Below are positions 1-9,116 of a stretch of 64,000 nucleotides of DNA, in pieces. Positions within the stretch are counted from its first letter, which is position 1. Every line of letters starts with the position of its first letter. The translations under genes were made by a program, and so were the position numbers. The DNA is from Acidiphilium iwatense (lineage in GTDB: Bacteria; Pseudomonadota; Alphaproteobacteria; Acetobacterales; Acetobacteraceae), in assembly GCF_021556475.1 (NCBI RefSeq), contig NZ_JAKGBZ010000012.1:1-64000 (forward strand), in the 5' to 3' direction. Below the pieces are notes generated by a model. It saw only the letters and a program-made list of their open reading frames with translations, searched no databases and was not told where the DNA came from.

Positions 1-614
1 TGCCAGGCCATGATTTTAATCTCGATCGCTTTGATCTGCTGTTCTGCACTCTCGATCTGCGCGATGATCCCGTTCAAGGCGGCGTGCGCGAACGCCGGCA
101 ACGCGTCGCCGCAGGTTCGGAACATTTCGAACAACTGCGTCATGCCACCGGGTCCCTGGGAGGCGACCATGCCGAATTCGCCGAGATGGGCGCGCATCGC
201 ATTGGTCAGCATCACCTTCTGCCGCACCAACAACTCCCGTACCTTGTGCAAGGTCAGAACAGCCTGCTGCTCGGCCGTCTTGATCGGCACGAACCGCATC
301 GTCGGTCGTGTCACCGCCTCGCAAATTGCCGCGGCGTCCGCCGCATCGGTCTTACCCCGTTTCACATAAGGCTTGACGTAGGCAGGCGGCATCATCTTCA
401 CCGTATGCCCCATGGCTACAAGCTCGCGCCCCCAGTAATGTGCCGAACTACACGCTTCCATGCCGATCAGGCAGGCCGGCAACTTGCTGAAGAACGGTCT
501 CATGTCCGCTCGTCGCAACTGCCGGCGCACAATGACGCGCCCGTCCGCGGCAACCCCGTGAACCTGGAAGATGTTTTTCGCCAGATCCAGGCCAATCGTC
601 ACAATCCATTCCAT
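1..614 (-). CDS. IS110-family transposase, 3' end cut by window edge
   Basis: About 204 codons are visible, read leftwards from an ATG at 614, with no stop before position 1. The N-terminal RuvC-like DEDD domain is clear: Asp10 in the GLDLAK motif, Glu53 in LIGMEAC, and Asp90/Asp93 in KTDAADA. These are the four acidic residues that define the IS110/IS1111/IS621 transposases (usually about 340 aa). The C-terminal serine-containing domain should lie beyond the window. Such enzymes act with a structured bridge RNA made from a non-coding end of the element. The reading frame is intact over everything seen, so the element may be functional. It lies head-to-tail-end against a second IS110-type remnant. 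Confidence 0.9.
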   Translation of the reverse strand, partial: MEWIVTIGLDLAKNIFQVHGVAADGRVIVRRQLRRADMRPFFSKLPACLIGMEACSSAHYWGRELVAMGHTVKMMPPAYVKPYVKRGKTDAADAAAICEAVTRPTMRFVPIKTAEQQAVLTLHKVRELLVRQKVMLTNAMRAHLGEFGMVASQGPGGMTQLFEMFRTCGDALPAFAHAALNGIIAQIESAEQQIKAIEIKIMAW

Positions 615-735
615 GGATACACCCTCCTATGTTGACGGTTCGGCATCCTACCGCAGTTCGGCCGCAGCGAACGCCAGCGGTTGGGTGGGGGCGTTCCACA
701 CCATCAGAATTGGACGCGATTTTACAATTTACGCG
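615..735. mobile_element. Probable left end of the IS110-type element
   Basis: This non-coding stretch lies between the transposase start and the point (about 736) where recognisable coding sequence of another transposase begins. By position it should hold the element boundary. In IS110-group elements the upstream end carries the bridge RNA, in IS1111-group elements the downstream end does, so whether an RNA starts here cannot be decided from sequence alone. I see no terminal inverted repeat, as expected for the IS110 group. Confidence 0.4.
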
Positions 736-918
736 GCGCGCAACAAGGCAACCCCGCTCGCCTCATGGATCAACCGGCTGCTTGCCACGAAGCCGGCTCG
801 GGTCGTGGCGATTGCAGTCGCCAACAAGCTGGCGCGTATCGCCTGGACCTTGATCCACAGCGGCCAGAAATTCCTGGCTGCCAAGGCATGTGTACCAGTC
901 ACAGGCGCTGCGGCATAA
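736..918 (+). pseudogene. C-terminal remnant of an IS110/IS1111-type transposase
   Basis: About 60 codons in one frame end at a stop at 916-918. The stretch reading ASWINRLLATKPARV, followed by VAIAVANKLARIAWTL, matches the conserved C-terminal helix region of IS110/IS1111 transposases (typically ...ALANKxARxxWALL...). No start and no N-terminal domains are present. The homology stops near 736, where the neighbouring minus-strand IS110 end begins, so this older copy was probably interrupted by the newer element or by a deletion joining two elements. Confidence 0.65.
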
Positions 919-1199
919 TTGCCCAGTAGGGCCGGCGGTCAAAAAAAGGGTACGCGTTTGGTGAGGGCTGCAATGTCGTGATGACAAATCGGTCGAGCCG
1001 AGGATCGGGAAAGTCCAGGAAAGCCAGGTGCCTCCAAGCACGTTCCGCTGGTTGGATCCGGTCCGCGAATCTCATCAGGGCCGCAGCCATGAGAGCCGCT
1101 TCATTCAAGGCCGAACACATGGCTGCACCCGACCAAATGTCATCCCGAAAGAAAGCTCTTGCCAAAACGGCGCCGTCCACACATGGTATAATGCTGCGT
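919..1199. other. Non-coding stretch or unassigned relic
   Basis: Nothing recognisable is present. A minus-strand open frame (about 899-1180, 93 codons) runs through it and shows no family features I know. It overlaps the end of the transposase remnant and has no convincing ribosome binding site. It may be a relic of a gene broken by transposon activity or the trailer of the glutamate dehydrogenase gene. Confidence 0.3.
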
Positions 1200-4100
1200 T
1201 CAGGCCGTGACGCCCCGCAGGGCGCGTACGGCCACGATCATCGCCGCGAGGTCGGGCAGCAGTGCGACTTCGTGCGCCAGCGCCACGGCAGTCTCGGCCG
1301 GCCGGCCGATCGTGATGCGCAGATCTGCGGGGACACAGCCTCTGGTCAGGGTCGCCTCGACCAGATGGCTTTGCAATTCGTTGAGCTCATCCGCAAGCGA
1401 CGCGGTGGCGCGTGCCGCCCAGCCGCCGGTGTTGGGCACGGCGGCCAGCGAGCTGCGCAACGCATCGATCGCAAAACTCTCGCCGGTCCCGATCCAGGCC
1501 GTGCGGACCGTCTTGATCTTGCATTGATGCCGGTTCGCCAGCCGAACCACGATCGGCGCGACCAGCAGATCAGGCAACGCTTGGGTGAAACAGGCGAGTT
1601 CTGGAGGGATGCCCTGCTCGGTCATGATGCGTACCTCATCCGTCCGGCGTAGCCGGTCGTAGGCGGCTTCGGTAAGGGCGGCGAGACCGGGACGGAGGGC
1701 GGCCACCTCAGCACCGATCGCGCCGAGCGACGGGCCGGCGAGCAGGATTCGTGCGGTGGCTTCCTGCAACCGCCGCACCGCCTGCAACATGCCAAGCCGT
1801 AGGGCGGCCGGCACCGCCATGCCGAGGTCTTCGATCGTGCGGCAGCGTTCCGGCAGGTCGAACGCGGCGCGGGCGATCAGGGCCGCGAGCGCGATCGCCG
1901 GGGCATCCTGCCCGGATTCGGCACCGATCCGCCCGAACGCGGCCGCCCCCATCCGGTTGATCAATTCATTGGTGATCGCGGTGCCGATCAGTTCGCGTTT
2001 CAGCCGGTGGCGCTCGATATCGGCGCGGAACCGCGATTGCAGGGTCGCCGGAAAATATTCGACCAATGCGGCGTCGAGCGCCGGATCATCGACCAAAGGC
2101 GAGACATCGATCGCCGCACCGAGATAGAGCTTGGCATGGGCCATCAGCGTGCAGTGTTCGGGCCGCGTCAGCGCCTGGCCTGCGGCGGCACGCGCCGCCA
2201 TGGTGGATGCATCCGGCAACCCGGCTACGGCACGATCAAGAATGCGCGCCGCTTCCAACCGAGTCATCAGCGCGTTCTGCGCCGGCAGATCGGCCGCTCC
2301 GCCCAGCGCGTCGAGCGAAATCGCCTGGGATTGCTGGTGATTGTCGCACAGCACCAGTGCGGCCACCTCATCGGTCATCGAGCCGAGCAGATCGACCCGC
2401 TGATGCGCGGTCAGGCCGCCCGATTCGATGGCGCCAGCCAGCAAAATCTTGATATTGACCTCGTGGTCCGAGGTCGAGACACCCGCCGAATTGTCCAGCG
2501 CGTCAGTATTGATCAGCACGCCGGCCTGCGCCGCCTCAATCCGCCCGGCCTGGGTCACCGCGAGATTGGCCCCTTCGCCGATCACCCGCGCGCCGATCTG
2601 CCGTCCATCGACCCTGATGGCGTCGTTGGCCCGGTCGCCCGCGTCGGCCTGGGTCTCGGTGGCCGCTTTCACATAGGTGCCGATGCCGCCGAAATAGAGC
2701 AGATCGACTCGCATTGTCAGGATCGCCCGCAACACCCGGTCGGGTTCTTGGGGCTCCGGCTCAAGTCCCAGCATGGAAGCTACCTGCGGCGTGAGGGGAA
2801 TGGTCTTGGCCTGCCGCGGATAGACACCGCCGCCCGCGCTAATCCGGGCCGGATCGTAATCCGCCCAGGAAGAGCGTTTCAGCCCGAATAGCCGGCGGCG
2901 TTCCTCAAAGCTCGCCGCCGGATCGGGGTCGGGGTCGATGAACACGTGCCGATGGTCGAACGCGGCGAGCAGCTTGGTATGGTGGCTCACCAGCAGGCCG
3001 TTGCCGAACACGTCGCCCGACATGTCGCCCACGCCTGCGCAGGTGAAGTCCTGGCTCTGGATGTCGTGGCCCAGCTCGTCGAAATGCCGCGCGATGTTCA
3101 CCCAGGCGCCGCGCGCGGTGATGCCCATCGCCTTGTGATCGTACCCGACCGAGCCGCCCGAGGCGAAGGCATCGCCAAGCCAGAACCCGCGCGCCACCGC
3201 GATTTCATTCGCGATATCGCTGAAGGTCGCAGTGCCCTTGTCGGCGGCAACTACCAGATACGGATCGTCACCATCGCGCCGCATGATCCGCGCGGGCGGC
3301 TCCACCTCACCGCCTTTCAGATTGTCGGTGATGTCGAGCATGGCATTGATCAGCAGCCGATAGCAGGCGATGCCTTCGGCCATGAACGCCTCGCGATCGG
3401 CATTCGCATCGCCGGTGGGCGGGGGCGGGCATTTCAGAACGAAGCCGCCCTTCGCCCCGACCGGCACGATGACGACGTTCTTGACCATCTGGGCTTTCAT
3501 CAGACCGAGAATTTCGGTGCGGAAATCGTCGCGCCGGTCCGACCAGCGTATCCCGCCGCGCGCGATCATGCCGCCGCGCAGATGGCAGCCCTCCATCCGC
3601 GCGCCGTGTACCCATATCTCGACCATCGGGCGCGGCAGCGGCATGTCCCCGGCCTTGGCGCTGTCGATCTTGAGCGCGATGAGAGGGCTGGTCCGGTCGT
3701 AGAAATTGGTTCGCAGCACAGAGTCCAGCAGCAGGTAGAGCCGGCGCAGGATACGGTCTTCATCCGGGTTGGTGACATCGTCGAGCAGCCGGACCCAGCG
3801 GGCGGCCAGTTCGGCCTCGGCCGCCGAATCGCGCGGGCGGTCGGGATCGAAGCGGGTATGAAACAGCGTGATCAGCAGCCGCGCTGCCGCTGGGTGCGCG
3901 GCCAGCGCGCTTTCCACCGCGCCCTGGCTGAACGGGGCGCGGACCTGACGGCACCACTTGAACAAGGCGCGCAGCAGCCAGGTTTCGCGCCAGTCCAGCC
4001 CGGAGCGCAGGATCAGGCGGTTGAACCCGTCGATCTCGCAGCGCTGGTCCGATTCCGCCTCGATCGCGTCGAGAACCGCGCCACCGCGCCCGGCCAGATT

Positions 4101-5984
4101 GAACGGCGCGCCATCGGCGGTTTCCAGGGTCAGGCGTTGCAGCATCACCACGCCGCCGCGCGCGACCAAGCGGTAAGGCACCTCCTCGATCACGCGCAGC
4201 CCGAGGGTTTCGATCAGTGGTACGATATCCGAAAGCGGCACTGGTTCGTCGGCCCGGAACAGCTTTAGAACCACCCGATGCTCCGGCACCCCGAACGGCC
4301 GCGACAGCGCAAGCCGGAACCGGCCAGCCGCACGGGCCGCCGCGGCGGTTTCGATATCCTGCACCGCGATGGTTGCCGGCGTGACGGCGGCATAATCGTC
4401 GGGAAACGCGCTGCCCCAATCGGCAAGGGTTGCGGCAGCGTTCACGCCGCCCTGTTCCATGGTGAGCGCTTCGCGGAGCCGTTCCCGAAAGCTCCGCGCC
4501 GCCTCGGTCATGGCCGCTTCGAGGGCGGCGACATCGAGCGCCCGCGCCCGCGCCGGTTCGGCCGCGATGATGAAATGCACTCGTGCGAGCGGTCCGTCGC
4601 CCATTGAAATCGCGTATCCGGCGAGTTCGCCCGCGGTGGCGCGATTGATCATGGCAGCAAGGTTGAGCCGGAGCGTGGTATCGAACCGGTCGCGCGGGAC
4701 GAACACGATCGCGGAAAGATGCCGCCCGAACGGATCGCGCCGCACGAACAGGGCCAGTTCCGGGCGCACCTGCAGGCCCATCACCCGCATGGCGGCGGTG
4801 AGGATTTCTCCGGGCATGCCCTGGAACAAATCATCCCGCGGCCAGGTATCGAGAATATGGCGCAGGGCGCGGCCATCATGCCCGGCCGGATCGACGCCGG
4901 ACGCATGGAGAATGCGATCGACCTTGTCGCGCAGCATGGGGATGCTTCGTGGGTTGCGGTTATAGGAATCCGCAACGAACAGACCGGCAAACAACGTTAG
5001 CCCGATCGGCGCGCCCTCTGCACTGTGGCGTTTGACCACGACGACATCGTAGAGTTGCGCTCGATGGACGCGGCTGCGGCTGTCGGCCTTCGCCACCGCA
5101 ATATGATCGAACCGGCCCAGCGCCTCGTGCGCGATCACGCGCCAGGTTTCAGCGTCGCGCAGGACATCGAACACGATGTTGGCATGGTCGCGCAGCACAC
5201 CCAGCGACGGGGCCACCCCGGCCCGGCTGGCGGCTTCCGGCGAAAGGATGCTCAGGTCCGGCCCCATGCGGACATCGCGAATGCCGAGAAGGATGAAATT
5301 GTCCTGGCCGATCCAGTTCAGAAAATCGCGTTCAGAACCCTCGGGCATCGTTTCGATCGTCGCGTGCAGGGCCGTGCGCATGGGCTCGGTATCGGCCACA
5401 GCGGCCGACAAATCGGCCATCGCCAGCCTGAGGCTTCCAGCGATCGCGTCGATCCGCGCGGCATCGGCCTCCGGGCCGAAGGCGATCTGGATCATCGATT
5501 CAGGTTTGCCGGTGCCAATCGCCTGCAAAAGCCCGGCCCCGTCGCGGGTGACGGGCAACACGGGATGAATCAGGGCATGAACCGGCTGCTCGAAGGACTG
5601 GAGCACTGCGAGTGCGGACTCGACGAGAAAGGGCTTGTCGTCGTTGATCAGTTCCAGCACGGCATTCGCGTTGCCCCAGCCGGCCCCACTGCCACGCGGG
5701 TTAAACACCCGCAGACTATTGGTGCCGGGCTTGCGTTCCTGCGCAAAGGACCATAGCGAAAGCGACGCAGCGGCGATGTCCTCCACCGAGCGAGTCGCGA
5801 GATCGGTGGTTGCCATACCTGCCGTATATTGCAACAGAAAACGGCACGCCGCATCGCCCGCCGATCCCTGAAGGCTGCGCCGGATCGCGCCCGCGATCTG
5901 GCCGATCAGCGCATCGCGCCCCGGGCGTTGGCCGCCGATCTCGCTGTCACCTTGTATGCGGTCCGCTTGGGTCTTGATGGTCAT
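1200..5984 (-). CDS. gdhB: NAD-specific glutamate dehydrogenase, large (about 180 kDa) type
   Basis: 1594 aa, the usual length of the GdhB/GDH180 family. It oxidises L-glutamate to 2-oxoglutarate and ammonium with NAD, in the cytoplasm. The N-terminal half (ACT-like modules) has FLNWIGQDNFILLGIRD; the catalytic part has GGIRWSDRRDDF near residue 810, the lysine motif VGAKGGFV near 845, ADKGTATFSD near 915 and AGVGDMSGDVFGNG near 990. The frame stays open upstream to 6317, but those 111 codons do not look like the family. The ATG at 5984 has a GAGG ribosome binding site and gives the expected N-terminus (MTIKTQADR). It can consume glutamate from the hut pathway at the other end of the window. 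Gene symbol by family resemblance. Confidence 0.95.
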   Translation of the reverse strand: MTIKTQADRIQGDSEIGGQRPGRDALIGQIAGAIRRSLQGSAGDAACRFLLQYTAGMATTDLATRSVEDIAAASLSLWSFAQERKPGTNSLRVFNPRGSGAGWGNANAVLELINDDKPFLVESALAVLQSFEQPVHALIHPVLPVTRDGAGLLQAIGTGKPESMIQIAFGPEADAARIDAIAGSLRLAMADLSAAVADTEPMRTALHATIETMPEGSERDFLNWIGQDNFILLGIRDVRMGPDLSILSPEAASRAGVAPSLGVLRDHANIVFDVLRDAETWRVIAHEALGRFDHIAVAKADSRSRVHRAQLYDVVVVKRHSAEGAPIGLTLFAGLFVADSYNRNPRSIPMLRDKVDRILHASGVDPAGHDGRALRHILDTWPRDDLFQGMPGEILTAAMRVMGLQVRPELALFVRRDPFGRHLSAIVFVPRDRFDTTLRLNLAAMINRATAGELAGYAISMGDGPLARVHFIIAAEPARARALDVAALEAAMTEAARSFRERLREALTMEQGGVNAAATLADWGSAFPDDYAAVTPATIAVQDIETAAAARAAGRFRLALSRPFGVPEHRVVLKLFRADEPVPLSDIVPLIETLGLRVIEEVPYRLVARGGVVMLQRLTLETADGAPFNLAGRGGAVLDAIEAESDQRCEIDGFNRLILRSGLDWRETWLLRALFKWCRQVRAPFSQGAVESALAAHPAAARLLITLFHTRFDPDRPRDSAAEAELAARWVRLLDDVTNPDEDRILRRLYLLLDSVLRTNFYDRTSPLIALKIDSAKAGDMPLPRPMVEIWVHGARMEGCHLRGGMIARGGIRWSDRRDDFRTEILGLMKAQMVKNVVIVPVGAKGGFVLKCPPPPTGDANADREAFMAEGIACYRLLINAMLDITDNLKGGEVEPPARIMRRDGDDPYLVVAADKGTATFSDIANEIAVARGFWLGDAFASGGSVGYDHKAMGITARGAWVNIARHFDELGHDIQSQDFTCAGVGDMSGDVFGNGLLVSHHTKLLAAFDHRHVFIDPDPDPAASFEERRRLFGLKRSSWADYDPARISAGGGVYPRQAKTIPLTPQVASMLGLEPEPQEPDRVLRAILTMRVDLLYFGGIGTYVKAATETQADAGDRANDAIRVDGRQIGARVIGEGANLAVTQAGRIEAAQAGVLINTDALDNSAGVSTSDHEVNIKILLAGAIESGGLTAHQRVDLLGSMTDEVAALVLCDNHQQSQAISLDALGGAADLPAQNALMTRLEAARILDRAVAGLPDASTMAARAAAGQALTRPEHCTLMAHAKLYLGAAIDVSPLVDDPALDAALVEYFPATLQSRFRADIERHRLKRELIGTAITNELINRMGAAAFGRIGAESGQDAPAIALAALIARAAFDLPERCRTIEDLGMAVPAALRLGMLQAVRRLQEATARILLAGPSLGAIGAEVAALRPGLAALTEAAYDRLRRTDEVRIMTEQGIPPELACFTQALPDLLVAPIVVRLANRHQCKIKTVRTAWIGTGESFAIDALRSSLAAVPNTGGWAARATASLADELNELQSHLVEATLTRGCVPADLRITIGRPAETAVALAHEVALLPDLAAMIVAVRALRGVTA

Positions 5985-6320
5985 GGTGGCGTGCCTCGTC
6001 CTATGTCGGCAAATATCCGGGATACCGGTACTTCGCTGTGGCGTCTGCGTATCTATCAGGTCTGGGTGACAGCGCAGAGCCATCACAGGATCGTTATGTG
6101 ATCGATCAGTAATCCGGTAACGACACGGCGACGATGGTGCTCGGTTGTTGTTCCATGATCGGTGAACTGAACCATGCTGACCTTCCCTGCCGGCAGAACG
6201 CCCGCCTGATGTATTTAGAGCCATATGGCGTTTGACGGAATCGCGGAGCGATCCGGCAAAGCCATGAAATTGCTCGCCAAACAAAGAGATTGAGTGTGAT
6301 GAGCCTAAACTCATCATACC
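5985..6320. other. Intergenic region upstream of the glutamate dehydrogenase gene
   Basis: It holds the leader of the gdh gene and probably its promoter; I could not fix a -35/-10 pair. The gdh frame remains open through it, but the codons show no family similarity and there is a good start with a ribosome binding site at 5984. No other gene is seen. Confidence 0.5.
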
Positions 6321-7994
6321 CTAATCTTCCTCCATCCCGTCCTGGCGCAACCTGCTCGGCAGCAGCTCGCCCTTGCCCTCAAGCACGGGGTATGCCGCCG
6401 CCGCGACAAGGTGGGCGTTCACCCGCTTGAGGTCGCGCAGCGTGTCGAGATACAGCGAGCTGGTCTCGGCCATATCGACCCGCCCGGCCCGCAACCATTC
6501 GAAATGCACGGACGTGGCGTGAGCCTCGATATCCCGGAACGCCTCCTTCTCGGCGGCGAGCAGGCGGGCCGCGCGCGCATCCTCGGTCACGAACAAAGCC
6601 GCCGCCGTCCGCACGTTCGCGATCAATCGATCGATGACGCCGAGCAATTCGGCCTGACCCTCCCGTGGGAGAACCAGGCCGCGCTTGATCTTCTTGGCCG
6701 CGAGCCCGAGCAGGTTCCGGTCCACCACATCCCCGGCGTGTTCCATGTTCAGGGCGAAGGTCAGGATTTCCGCCACCCGGCGATGATCGGCCTCGGCCAT
6801 CGCCTCCGGGTCGAGCCCGGTAAGATAGGTCTTGATCGCGGTGTTGAGCGTGTCGAGCACGTTGTCGAGGTGCCTGGTCTCGGCGAGCTGCCGGCGATCG
6901 CCGCGCTCGAAAACGTCCCTGAGCCCGACCAGCATGGATTCCAGCACGTCCGCGAGCCGCAGCGCCTCGCGCGCCGCCCCGCCGAGTGCCACGACCGGCG
7001 TCTCGCGCGCCAGAGGATCGAGATACATCACCCGCGACGGATCGGCCGGATCGACCCGCGCCGGCAGCAGGCGCCGCAGCAGGACAGCATAGGGCGTCAG
7101 CAGCGGGAAGGACACCGCCGCCAGCACCAGATTGAACAGGGTGTGGAAATCGGCCACCGCGCGTGCGCCGTTCGGCTCGATCGCCGCCATCAGCCGCCCG
7201 ATATACGGCAGCAGAGCCAGCGCGACCGCGACGCCGATCACCCGGTTGAGCAGATTGCCGATCGGCAGCCGCCTGGCCGCCCTGTCGTCGCCGGCGCCGC
7301 TCTCCAGCACCGGGTTGAACGCGGTGCCCAGATTGGCACCCAGAACCAGCGCGAAAGCGGCGTCCGGTGGCACGGTGCCGTTCGCCGCGAAGGACATGAT
7401 CAGCAGAACGACGGCAACCGAAGAATGCGCGGCCCAGGTGAAAATCGCGGCAAGAACGACGTCCAGAACCGGCTGGGCCGCGACCGCGCCGAGCAGAAGA
7501 CGCAGGAAGGGCACGTTCTCATAGGGGGCGAGCACGCCCACGAACTGGTGCAGGGCCATCAGCACGAGACCAAGGCCGATCAGCACCCGGCCGAAGTCGC
7601 GCGGGCCCGCCGTCGCGCGGCGGAACAGCAGAACCCCGGCCAGGATCAGCGCCGGGGCGATCGCCGCCACGTCGAACGAAAGAACCTGCACGATCAGCGT
7701 GGTGCCGACATTGGCCCCCAGCATGACCGCGAGCGCCGGCACCAGGTCCACCAGCCCCTCCGCGACAAAGCCGGTCACCATCAGGCCGGTCGCGGTGCTG
7801 CTCTGCATGATGGCGGTGATGCCCATGCCGGCCAGAAAGGCGGTGAGCCGATTGCGCAGCGCGCCGCCGAGAAAGCCACGCAACCGGGCGCCGAACGCCC
7901 GCTGCACGCCGGTCTGCACCATGCGCACGCCCCAGAGCAGCAGCGCGACCGCCCCCGCGAGATCGAGAAATGTCAGCGTTACCGTCACTCGCAT
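6321..7994 (-). CDS. Na/Pi-cotransporter family protein with PhoU-like tail
   Basis: 557 aa inner-membrane protein of the NptA/YjbB type (PF02690 twice, then a PhoU-like helical domain). The signature QSSTATG is at about residues 64-70 and its second half-repeat AHSSVAVV lies in the other membrane half; LGANVGTT and LGANLGTA are the paired re-entrant loops. The C-terminal 200 residues are soluble and helical, as in PhoU-fused members. Substrate is phosphate export or uptake by family analogy. The likely start is the ATG at 7994, directly after a run of 13 G; an in-frame ATG at 8027 would put that run inside the coding sequence (MLRNCPAGGGGM), where slippage would change the frame. Runs leftwards towards gdh. 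Confidence 0.9.
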   Translation of the reverse strand: MRVTVTLTFLDLAGAVALLLWGVRMVQTGVQRAFGARLRGFLGGALRNRLTAFLAGMGITAIMQSSTATGLMVTGFVAEGLVDLVPALAVMLGANVGTTLIVQVLSFDVAAIAPALILAGVLLFRRATAGPRDFGRVLIGLGLVLMALHQFVGVLAPYENVPFLRLLLGAVAAQPVLDVVLAAIFTWAAHSSVAVVLLIMSFAANGTVPPDAAFALVLGANLGTAFNPVLESGAGDDRAARRLPIGNLLNRVIGVAVALALLPYIGRLMAAIEPNGARAVADFHTLFNLVLAAVSFPLLTPYAVLLRRLLPARVDPADPSRVMYLDPLARETPVVALGGAAREALRLADVLESMLVGLRDVFERGDRRQLAETRHLDNVLDTLNTAIKTYLTGLDPEAMAEADHRRVAEILTFALNMEHAGDVVDRNLLGLAAKKIKRGLVLPREGQAELLGVIDRLIANVRTAAALFVTEDARAARLLAAEKEAFRDIEAHATSVHFEWLRAGRVDMAETSSLYLDTLRDLKRVNAHLVAAAAYPVLEGKGELLPSRLRQDGMEED

Positions 7995-8007
7995 CCCCCC
8001 CCCCCCC
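7995..8007 (-). repeat. Homopolymer of 13 G directly before the transporter start
   Basis: Thirteen consecutive C on the plus strand, read as G13 on the coding strand, touch the ATG at 7994. The tract replaces or contains the Shine-Dalgarno region, and it lies in frame if translation starts at 8027. Tracts of this length are prone to slippage and also to sequencing error. Confidence 0.9.
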
Positions 8008-8241
8008 GCCGGGCAGTTCCGCAGCATTCAGTTCGATATGAGCCAATTTCGCAGCGGTCCAATGCGCCGGCAGCAGGCCAGCCCGCTTCACCCCAGGCCT
8101 GGATATGGCATCCATTTATGACAATTATGACAACACAAAAACGGGCTTCTGCCATGAAAAGAGGAGACGGATGGCGAAAATCTCTGGCATGATGGAATTG
8201 CGAACCCCTCTTTTGGCAGAGTCCGGCATCGGCTCCTGCCG

Positions 8242-9096
8242 GTGACGCCGTCTCTCACCGCGGGCCCCGTCGTCTTCGCCGCACTGCTCGCAGCAGCGGC
8301 GATGCATGCCGGCTGGAACGCTTTCCTCAAGGTGCGCCTCGAACCCATCCTGGCGATGACCCTGATCACCGCGGGCGCCGGCCTGATCGGCCTGCCGTTC
8401 ATGCTGATCCTCGGCCCCCCGAAGGCGGCGGCCTGGCCATGGCTGCTCGGTTCGATTGCACTTCATCTCGGCTACAATCTGGCGCTGACCGAAGCTTACC
8501 GGCGCGGGGAGATGAGCCAGATTTACCCGATCGCGCGGGGCGGCGTGCCCCTGCTGACCGCCTTGGCCTCGTTTGCCCTGGTCGCCGAGCCGATCGGTGC
8601 ACAGGCGACAATTGGCGTGGTGGTGCTCGGCCTGGGCGTGATCCTGCTGTCGCTGAGCGGACGATGGAATGTCGCGACCAATCGTGGCGCTATCGGCTTC
8701 GCGCTGCTCACCGCGCTGATCATTTCCTTCTATACCTTGACGGATGGAATCGGCGCGCGCGCCGCCGGAAATCCCAGCGCCTACGCCGCCACTTTGTTCG
8801 TCCTCGACGGATTGCCGCTGCCGATCATCGTCCTCTGGCGCCACGGCGCGTCCTCGTTCATGAAACTGCTGCGCCACACGCGCCAGGGGCTGGCGGGTGG
8901 TGCGATGTCGCTCGCCTCCTACTGGATCGCGATCTGGGCGATGACGGTGGCGCCGATCGCGGTCGTCGCCGCCTTGCGCGGCACCAGCGTGCTGTTTTCG
9001 GTCGCGATCGCCACTTTCGTCCTGAAAGAGCGGTTCCGGCCGGTCCGCTGCGTCGCCGCACTGCTCGTCATGGGCGGCATCCTGCTCATCCGCTAA
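8242..9096 (+). CDS. EamA/DMT-family transporter
   Basis: 284 aa integral membrane protein with about ten hydrophobic helices arranged as two EamA repeats (PF00892). The first opens with AAAAMHAGWNAFLKV, the second covers residues about 150-284 and ends with the typical GGILLIR helix. Drug/metabolite transporters of this size move amino acids, nucleotides or metabolites; the substrate cannot be read here. The start is GTG at 8242. It is followed after 20 nt by an isochorismatase-like hydrolase on the same strand, so the two are probably one operon. Confidence 0.85.
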   Translation: MTPSLTAGPVVFAALLAAAAMHAGWNAFLKVRLEPILAMTLITAGAGLIGLPFMLILGPPKAAAWPWLLGSIALHLGYNLALTEAYRRGEMSQIYPIARGGVPLLTALASFALVAEPIGAQATIGVVVLGLGVILLSLSGRWNVATNRGAIGFALLTALIISFYTLTDGIGARAAGNPSAYAATLFVLDGLPLPIIVLWRHGASSFMKLLRHTRQGLAGGAMSLASYWIAIWAMTVAPIAVVAALRGTSVLFSVAIATFVLKERFRPVRCVAALLVMGGILLIR

Positions 9097-9116
9097 CCCG
9101 TTCAGGGAAGAACCCG

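Noticed and set aside
5985-6317. 111-codon N-terminal extension of glutamate dehydrogenase
   Set aside because: The codons have no family similarity, and a proper ribosome binding site and family start are at 5984.
6411-8192. 593-codon open frame on the plus strand
   Set aside because: It is antisense to the Na/Pi transporter, is rich in Arg/His/Gln/Asp and shows no domain. GC-rich codons make long antisense frames common here.
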